Assembly (NCBI GenBank): GCA_007136595.1
Contig: SLGQ01000059.1
Span: 1-11,093 of the forward strand
Length of the DNA stretch: 11,093 nt
Source: Candidatus Sumerlaeota bacterium
GTDB taxonomy: Bacteria > UBP6 > UBA1177
Direction: 5' to 3'
Within the stretch, counting starts at the first letter, position 1; the number at the start of each line of letters is the position of its first letter. The notes below the pieces were generated by a model, which saw only the letters and a program-made list of their open reading frames with translations, did no database searches and was not told the origin of the DNA. Positions 6,874-11,093 of the stretch are shown one piece after another. A program made the position numbers and the translations under genes.

Positions 6874-8877
6874 ATGATTTATGCAAATGTTCTTATACCC
6901 AGACATGAAAATATGACATTTATATATTCTGTTCCCCGGTTTTTAGAGTTAAAAGAAGGGGATGTGGTTGAGATTGAGCTTCGTAAAGTTAAAATATGGG
7001 GACTGGTAGAATCTTTTTCTGATAAACTTCCGGAAGGTGTTAAAGAAAAGTCAATAAAGCCGGTATTAGGTAAAATAATAGAAACTTCAATATTTTCAAG
7101 TCCCCCCCAAACCACTTTTTTAAAGTGGGTTGCAGAATATTACCGTTATCCTTTCAATAAAATTGTAAAGCAGGTGTTTTCTCCTCTTATTAACAGTAAA
7201 AATGAGTTGTGCGGTGAATCTGATCCGATGAAACATCTTTCGTCTGTTGTTAAATACAACGGCATCGAAAAAATTGATTTGAATAAAGATCAGAAAAAAG
7301 CAATTGATTCAATTAAGTCGAGGTGGGCGGAAAAGAACTTTGTCCCTACCCTTGTTTATGGGGTTACAGGAAGCGGGAAAAGTGAAGTTTTTGCCGAACT
7401 GAGCAGAGAAGTGATAAAATCAGGCAGGCAGGTGCTGTATCTTGTTCCGGAAATCGGACTTACAAATCAGGCAATGATCCATTTAATAAAAAGAGTGGGC
7501 TATTCAGGAGTGATACTTCACAGCTTTATGTCCCCTAAAAAAAGGTTTTCCTCTCTTTATTCCGCCATGCACAGACAAGCTGGATTAATTGTCGGAACAA
7601 GATCATCCATCCTTTATCCTTTTATTGAGCCGGGACTTATAATTGTTGATGAAGAGCACGACTCAAGTTACAAAAACTTTGAAGCTCCTTATTATCATGC
7701 AAGAGATGCCGCCATAATGAAAGCTTCACTTTTGAATATCCCGGTGATCCTTGGAAGTGCAACACCTTCTTCAGATTCATGGCTGAATGTGTTGAACGGG
7801 AAATATCAAATAGAAACTCTTCCCCAAAGGGCAAACGGGAAACCTCTGCCGGAAATCAAGCAGTTTAAATTCAAAGGGGAGCTTTATATCCCGTCAAATC
7901 TGGTTGATTTTATCAGAAACTCTGTCAAAAAAAATGAGCAAACACTTTTCTTCCTTAACAGAAGAGGGTTTGCCACATTTCCGGTATGTTCAGAATGTAA
8001 TGAACCAGTGACCTGTCCGAACTGTTCTACGGCACTGGTTTTTCATAAAAAGAAAAACAGGCTTGTATGTCATCACTGTTCCTTTAATAAAGCGACCGAA
8101 ATATGTGACAACTGTAAAAACGAAGGACTTCAGTTTGAAGGAATAGGTATAGAAAAATTAAAAGAAGCACTTGAGCAATATTTCCCGGGGACGGAGATAC
8201 TTTCTTTTGACAAAGATTCTTTAAGTACCCCTTCATTGTTTGAAAAAGCGGTTAAATCAATATCTGACGGGAAGCAACATATTATAGTTGGAACAGTTAT
8301 GATATCAAAGGGACACAACTTTCCTGATCTTAGAAATGTCGTAATTAAACATGCCGATTACTTGTTGAGTTTCAGAGATGCCAGAGCTGCGGAAAAGTGT
8401 TTCCAGATAATTACTCAAGTTGCAGGAAGAGCAGGAAGGTTCGATGAATCAGGTTCTGTCTGGGCTGAAACATTAAGTCCGGAACACTATATCTGGAAGT
8501 ATGTTCCCACTCATGATTATCCCGGTTTTATGAAGGAAGAGCTTTCCTGGAGAAAACAACTCATGCTGCCCCCCTATACCAGAATGACAATTGTAAAAAT
8601 TGTCGGATCTGCAGAAAAAAAAGTAAAAGAAGATGCTTTGTCGGTATATGAAAGGTTTGAGCAGATCAGGGAGAAAAAGAATATAGAAAACATTGTGATC
8701 TATCCACCTGAAGAACCGCCATTGTCAAAAGTCAGAAATAAATTCAGAATGAATATTACGATAATTTCTCCAAAAACGGTAAAAGGACAGAAAAATCTTC
8801 ATCTGTTTCTGGATTCTGTTCCCTGTTTGAAGGGATCCTCCATTTTATATGACATAGATGCAATAAACGAAACATGA
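6874..8877 (+). CDS. priA: Primosomal protein N', replication restart helicase PriA
   Basis: A complete 667-residue superfamily 2 DNA helicase that reloads the replisome at stalled or repaired forks. The N-terminal 3'-end-binding domain is seen in MIYANVLIPRHENMTFIYSVP and the following beta-rich 100 residues. The helicase core has Walker A GVTGSGKS (163-170), the DEEH box (259-262), GSATPSSDSW (294-303), GTVMISKGHNF (473-483) and QVAGRAGR (515-522). Between the helicase lobes lies the eight-Cys zinc region: Cys372, 375, 381, 384, 399, 402, 411 and 414. The C-terminal domain includes LPPYTRM and ends in YDIDAINET. It is somewhat shorter than E. coli PriA (732 residues). One oddity is KHAD (492-495), where most PriA have a D-x-D near this point. 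The ribosome site is modest (GGGGA at 6859-6863, 10 nt before ATG). Its stop overlaps the next start in ATGA, so the two are translationally coupled. Confidence 0.97.
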   Translation: MIYANVLIPRHENMTFIYSVPRFLELKEGDVVEIELRKVKIWGLVESFSDKLPEGVKEKSIKPVLGKIIETSIFSSPPQTTFLKWVAEYYRYPFNKIVKQVFSPLINSKNELCGESDPMKHLSSVVKYNGIEKIDLNKDQKKAIDSIKSRWAEKNFVPTLVYGVTGSGKSEVFAELSREVIKSGRQVLYLVPEIGLTNQAMIHLIKRVGYSGVILHSFMSPKKRFSSLYSAMHRQAGLIVGTRSSILYPFIEPGLIIVDEEHDSSYKNFEAPYYHARDAAIMKASLLNIPVILGSATPSSDSWLNVLNGKYQIETLPQRANGKPLPEIKQFKFKGELYIPSNLVDFIRNSVKKNEQTLFFLNRRGFATFPVCSECNEPVTCPNCSTALVFHKKKNRLVCHHCSFNKATEICDNCKNEGLQFEGIGIEKLKEALEQYFPGTEILSFDKDSLSTPSLFEKAVKSISDGKQHIIVGTVMISKGHNFPDLRNVVIKHADYLLSFRDARAAEKCFQIITQVAGRAGRFDESGSVWAETLSPEHYIWKYVPTHDYPGFMKEELSWRKQLMLPPYTRMTIVKIVGSAEKKVKEDALSVYERFEQIREKKNIENIVIYPPEEPPLSKVRNKFRMNITIISPKTVKGQKNLHLFLDSVPCLKGSSILYDIDAINET

Positions 8878-9956
8878 AGTTTGACTACGCAGAAATAATT
8901 TCTTCAATTCCGATTTGTTTTAATCAGGATATCTCAATTACTGAACGCGGAGATATTATTGTTTCTATAGGCAAATCTGCCTGCTTTATGTATGAAAAAT
9001 ATTGCGGGGAATTCCCCGAAGCAAAAGAAAAAAAAGCTCTTCTCATAGTGCCTGAAAATATAAGCTGCAGTGATTTACCAGTAAATTGTACAGTTGTTTT
9101 TTCCACACATCCTTTAATGAGCGAAAAGAGTTTTATAGCGGCACAAAAACTTTTCAGGTTCATAAATGAAAATAAACCTTCTTCTGTCACCGTTCTTCTA
9201 AGTGGAGGAAGCAGTTCTCTTATTGAACATTCCGCTGATCCTGAATTTACAATTGAAGTTAACAGAGATCTTCTTTATAGCGGTCTTGATATAGTTTCCA
9301 TGAACAAAGAAAGGATAAAACACTCCCTTGTAAAGGGCGGAAAGTTTGCTGAAATGTATCCTGGAATATATTTCAATGTTTTTGTGATGTCAGATATTCC
9401 TTTCAATGGAGGTGAATATTTTGCAGGAAGTATGCCTTTTTATAAAAACGGGTTAAAAAACTGCACACTTCAAAAATGTGCTGACAGTGATACTTTGCAT
9501 GACCATCTCATAAAAAAAATTGATGCTCTACGAAAACCCGGAACCATCTCTGTAAGGAAATTTAATGGAAGTGTAAATGAGCTTTATGAAGTTATAAAAA
9601 AGCATATCCTGCAATGCAGTTCAAACATGATAGTTACCGGTGAACCGTCTATAAAAATAGAACTTGAAAAAAGGAAGGGGGTTGGAGGGAGGATGAGCCA
9701 CCTTGCTTTGATGCTTCTTCCATTTATTGATGAGTCAACTTCCCTTTATGCTTTTTCATCTGACGGGATAGATGGAAATTCTTTTTGTGCCGGTGTTGCA
9801 ATTGAAAAAGGTTTGAAAGAATATGATGGAAATGTCTATGAAAAAGCTTTGGAAGATTTTAATTCAGCAAACTTTTTTATGGATGCCGGTTGCATTGTCA
9901 AAACGGGATATACCGGTCTCAACTTAAACGATTTCATTTTAGTGATCAAACATTGA
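8874..9956 (+). CDS. Glycerate 2-kinase (GckA/MOFRL family), compact form
   Basis: A 360-residue cytoplasmic enzyme expected to phosphorylate D-glycerate with ATP to 2-phosphoglycerate, feeding lower glycolysis. Family motifs appear in order: GKSA (33-36), STHP (77-80), LLSGGSSSL (108-116), MNKER (143-147), KGGK (154-157), SDI (173-175), TGEPSI (255-260), GVGGR (269-273), SSDGIDG (295-301) and the C-terminal MOFRL signature TGYTGLNLNDF (344-354). The lysine of GKSA and the arginine of GGR are likely the catalytic pair described in this family. It is shorter than the usual 410-450 residues, mostly at the N-terminus and in loops; after SDI the usual SGPT-like segment reads GSMPFY, so substrate preference may differ. 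The ATG at 8874 overlaps the priA stop by 4 bp and no separate ribosome site is evident, so expression should follow priA. The operon ends after this gene. I give no symbol because the 2-kinase specificity is inferred. Confidence 0.86.
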   Translation: MKFDYAEIISSIPICFNQDISITERGDIIVSIGKSACFMYEKYCGEFPEAKEKKALLIVPENISCSDLPVNCTVVFSTHPLMSEKSFIAAQKLFRFINENKPSSVTVLLSGGSSSLIEHSADPEFTIEVNRDLLYSGLDIVSMNKERIKHSLVKGGKFAEMYPGIYFNVFVMSDIPFNGGEYFAGSMPFYKNGLKNCTLQKCADSDTLHDHLIKKIDALRKPGTISVRKFNGSVNELYEVIKKHILQCSSNMIVTGEPSIKIELEKRKGVGGRMSHLALMLLPFIDESTSLYAFSSDGIDGNSFCAGVAIEKGLKEYDGNVYEKALEDFNSANFFMDAGCIVKTGYTGLNLNDFILVIKH

Positions 9957-9961
9957 TAAAA

Positions 9962-9986
9962 AAAACCGCCCATAAAGGGCGGTTTT
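9962..9986. terminator. Bidirectional intrinsic terminator
   Basis: A perfect 10-bp hairpin has arms AAAACCGCCC (9962-9971) and GGGCGGTTTT (9977-9986) and a 5-nt loop ATAAA. It lies 5 bp after the glycerate kinase stop and 30 bp after the stop of the convergent lipoprotein gene. On the - strand the hairpin is followed by an unbroken run of T, the complement of the A-run at 9958-9965, making a strong terminator. On the + strand TTTTAATATTT follows, which is adequate. Confidence 0.92.
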
Positions 9987-10016
9987 AATATTTCATTGAA
10001 CCGGGATTTTATCGGA

Positions 10017-10796
10017 TCAGTAGCAGTATCCCTGTACACAAGGCATACCTGAACAACATTCGCTTACACCGGCAACACACTGCTGACCTGCCGGAACACA
10101 AGCTGTCGCACTGATAAGAACACCTGAACATTTAGATCCACCGGGACCTGTTTTTTCAGTACATATAAATTCACCGGATTTACATTCCCAGCATACAGGA
10201 TATGTTTCGTGTGAATTCAATGTAGGGCAGTTATCAGTAGTTGTACTGCAAACAGCAGGAATACATTTTGCACCGTCATAAACCTGTCCTTGAGGGCAAA
10301 GACCGCAAACACCGGGAGAAGGTTCCTGAAGACATTTGAGTCCCTGAAGTCCTCTCTCTGCATAACAGCAACCTGTCGGGCATTTAGTTTCATTACAAGC
10401 CTGCATTGATCCAAAGACATTAAGACATCTTGCAAGTTGTTTATTGCATCTGAGCCCCTGACTCATCTGACAGTCGTCATCATCGGAACATCCTTTTATA
10501 CATTTTCCGCCACTGCAGATTATACATTTTCCACACTCATTGTCAGTTGTGCACTGCTTCCCGATGTTTTCGGTGTCGCAATCATCGTCAACAGGACCAG
10601 GGTCAGTATCAGGATCAGGTTTAGGCTCAGGATCCTTATCATTTTGTTCACCGCCACCGTTGTTGTCATCAGGTATGTTTACCTCATCGTTTGTTTCATC
10701 GCCAGGATCAACAGCCACAGGTGGAGGATCCTCTCCACAGCTGGAAATAATAAAGGCAAAACATGCGATGAGTAGCAGTGTGATAAAATTTCTCAT
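10017..10796 (-). CDS. Cysteine-rich lipoprotein with knottin-like C-terminus
   Basis: A 259-residue lipoprotein of unknown function. The N-terminus ends in lipobox ISSC, so Cys20 should carry the lipid, followed by Gly21. Residues 21-72 are a flexible linker rich in Asp, Asn, Pro and Gly (for example DPEPKPDPDTDPGP). Residues 73-259 contain 30 cysteines, an even number consistent with full disulfide pairing after export. The first part has short units such as CTTDNECGKCIIC that recall EGF-like or Dickkopf-like domains. The last 26 residues (233-258) read C-x6-C-x6-CC-x4-C-x4-C, the spacing of an inhibitor cystine knot. GGAGG (complement of 10804-10808) lies 7 nt before the ATG and fixes the start. 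The gene has its own predicted promoter and shares the terminator at 9962. Such architecture suits a surface-displayed adhesin or binding protein, but no function can be assigned. Confidence 0.85.
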   Translation of the reverse strand: MRNFITLLLIACFAFIISSCGEDPPPVAVDPGDETNDEVNIPDDNNGGGEQNDKDPEPKPDPDTDPGPVDDDCDTENIGKQCTTDNECGKCIICSGGKCIKGCSDDDDCQMSQGLRCNKQLARCLNVFGSMQACNETKCPTGCCYAERGLQGLKCLQEPSPGVCGLCPQGQVYDGAKCIPAVCSTTTDNCPTLNSHETYPVCWECKSGEFICTEKTGPGGSKCSGVLISATACVPAGQQCVAGVSECCSGMPCVQGYCY

Positions 10797-10858
10797 TTTG
10801 TAACCTCCGGATTATAAAAAAACCATAATTTCAAACCATCCACCAAAGCCTGACTACA

Positions 10859-10886
10859 AATATAGTCCATTTAACTTATTTTTCAA
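10859..10886 (-). promoter_or_regulatory. Predicted promoter of the cysteine-rich lipoprotein gene
   Basis: On the - strand TTGAAA (10881-10886), a 16-bp spacer and TATATT (10859-10864) repeat exactly the layout seen before 1561. Transcription would start near 10852, leaving a leader of about 55 nt with the GGAGG site at its end. The -35 overlaps the perfect inverted repeat at 10875-10896. Confidence 0.45.
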
Positions 10887-10896
10887 CAAAAATAAG
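10875..10896. repeat. Perfect inverted repeat over the -35 region
   Basis: Arms CTTATTTTT (10875-10883) and AAAAATAAG (10888-10896) form a perfect 9-bp palindrome around CAAC. It covers the predicted -35 of the cysteine-rich lipoprotein gene, so an operator is possible. As RNA on the - strand it would lie upstream of the predicted start and not be transcribed from that promoter. Confidence 0.7.
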
Positions 10897-10916
10897 CCAA
10901 AAAAACGAAATAATCT

Positions 10917-10944
10917 GGTTAAACAGGTCAAAAACCTGAAAACC
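10917..10944. repeat. Interrupted inverted repeat
   Basis: An inner stem CAGGT (10924-10928) with ACCTG (10934-10938) is enclosed by an outer GGTT (10917-10920) with AACC (10941-10944), separated by A-rich internal loops. On the - strand the hairpin is followed about 14 nt later by a T-run (complement of 10899-10905), so it may be a weak terminator for the aminotransferase-like gene. No better terminator for that gene is seen. Confidence 0.4.
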
Positions 10945-10954
10945 CCTGCAATTT

Positions 10955-10992
10955 CTTTAACGAAATGGAGATGGTTAAAGTTGTTTTTTTTT
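10955..10992 (+). terminator. Weak terminator-like hairpin with T-tract, + strand
   Basis: Arms CTTTAAC (10955-10961) and GTTAAAG (10974-10980) enclose a 12-nt loop and are followed by TTGTTTTTTTTT (10981-10992). The orientation would stop + strand transcription heading into the 3' end of the gene at 11003, yet no + strand gene is seen nearby. The stem is short and AT-rich. Confidence 0.3.
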
Positions 10993-11002
10993 GAAAAGAA
11001 AA

Positions 11003-11093
11003 TTATAAAAACTCAAGAATTGATTGCACTACGAAATTAATTTCTTTCATTTCAAGGTGTTCTCCAATCGGTAAAGAGAGGATGAGAGGTGAA
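11003..11093 (-). CDS. C-terminal end of a DegT/DnrJ/EryC1/StrS-like aminotransferase (partial)
   Basis: Reading the - strand from the right edge gives 29 open codons ending at TAA (11003-11005). The peptide contains LSLPIGEHLEMKEINF followed by VVQSILEFL. The pattern Leu-Ser-Leu-Pro-(I/L)-x2-His/Glu-Leu, an acidic helix, then V-x3-I-x2-F/L at the terminus is the typical tail of PLP-dependent sugar aminotransferases of the DegT/DnrJ/EryC1/StrS family, which make amino sugars for lipopolysaccharide O-antigen or capsule. The catalytic lysine and the rest of the fold are outside the window, so this is a short-motif call. The gene points the same way as the cysteine-rich lipoprotein gene, 206 bp upstream of it, but that gap holds a separate predicted promoter. 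Confidence 0.6.
   Translation of the reverse strand, partial: SPLILSLPIGEHLEMKEINFVVQSILEFL

Noticed and set aside
10437..10803. Two + strand open frames opposite the cysteine-rich lipoprotein
   Set aside because: They mirror the low-complexity Asp/Pro and Cys codons of the - strand gene and show no start signal or domain.
10811..10816. Perfect TATAAT (- strand) just upstream of the cysteine-rich lipoprotein gene
   Set aside because: A start 6-7 nt downstream would fall inside the GGAGG ribosome site and remove it from the mRNA, and no -35 lies at a suitable distance. The element at 10859-10864 is a better candidate.

Overview
The window is an AT-rich stretch of a Gram-negative (diderm) bacterial chromosome. 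The diderm assignment rests on a predicted outer-membrane beta-barrel with a signal peptide, two lipobox lipoproteins, a LolA-like secreted protein and a DksA-type regulator. The phylum cannot be read with confidence. A lipoprotein with an Asp/Pro linker and dense cysteines is a style common in Myxococcota/Bradymonadota-like and several candidate-phylum genomes, but the low GC is unusual for the former. No mobile element, CRISPR array, rRNA or tRNA gene is seen.

Layout, left to right. (1) 1-1457, + strand: C-terminal part of DNA polymerase I (polA), open through the left edge. (2) 1561-3315, +: a secreted beta-barrel protein with a long charged periplasmic N-terminal arm, behind its own predicted promoter. 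(3) 3320-4681, -: a complete NtrC-family sigma-54 response regulator, tail-to-tail with the barrel gene and only 4 bp away. (4) 4808-9956, +: five closely spaced genes: a three-repeat lipoprotein, dksA, a LolA-like secreted protein, priA and a glycerate 2-kinase. Gaps are 27, 29 and 24 bp, and the last pair overlaps by 4 bp. The run begins at a good sigma-70-like promoter and ends at a strong hairpin terminator, so it is probably one operon. (5) 10017-10796, -: a cysteine-rich lipoprotein converging on the same terminator. (6) 10797-11002: about 200 bp of intergenic DNA with a predicted promoter and several inverted repeats. (7) 11003-11093, -: the last 29 codons of a gene that looks like a DegT/DnrJ/EryC1/StrS sugar aminotransferase.

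The genes fall into two themes. One is genome maintenance and stress control: Pol I, the replication-restart helicase PriA and the RNA-polymerase factor DksA. The other is the cell envelope: a barrel protein, two lipoproteins, a LolA-like protein and possibly surface-sugar synthesis at the right edge. Three independent upstream regions carry the same promoter form, TTGAAA, 16 bp, TATAAT or TATATT, which is probably the housekeeping promoter of this organism. No complete new defence or mobile system is visible. The most unusual items are the three-repeat lipoprotein with a cysteine pair in each repeat, the 30-cysteine lipoprotein ending in a knottin-like pattern, and the operon joining dksA to priA.
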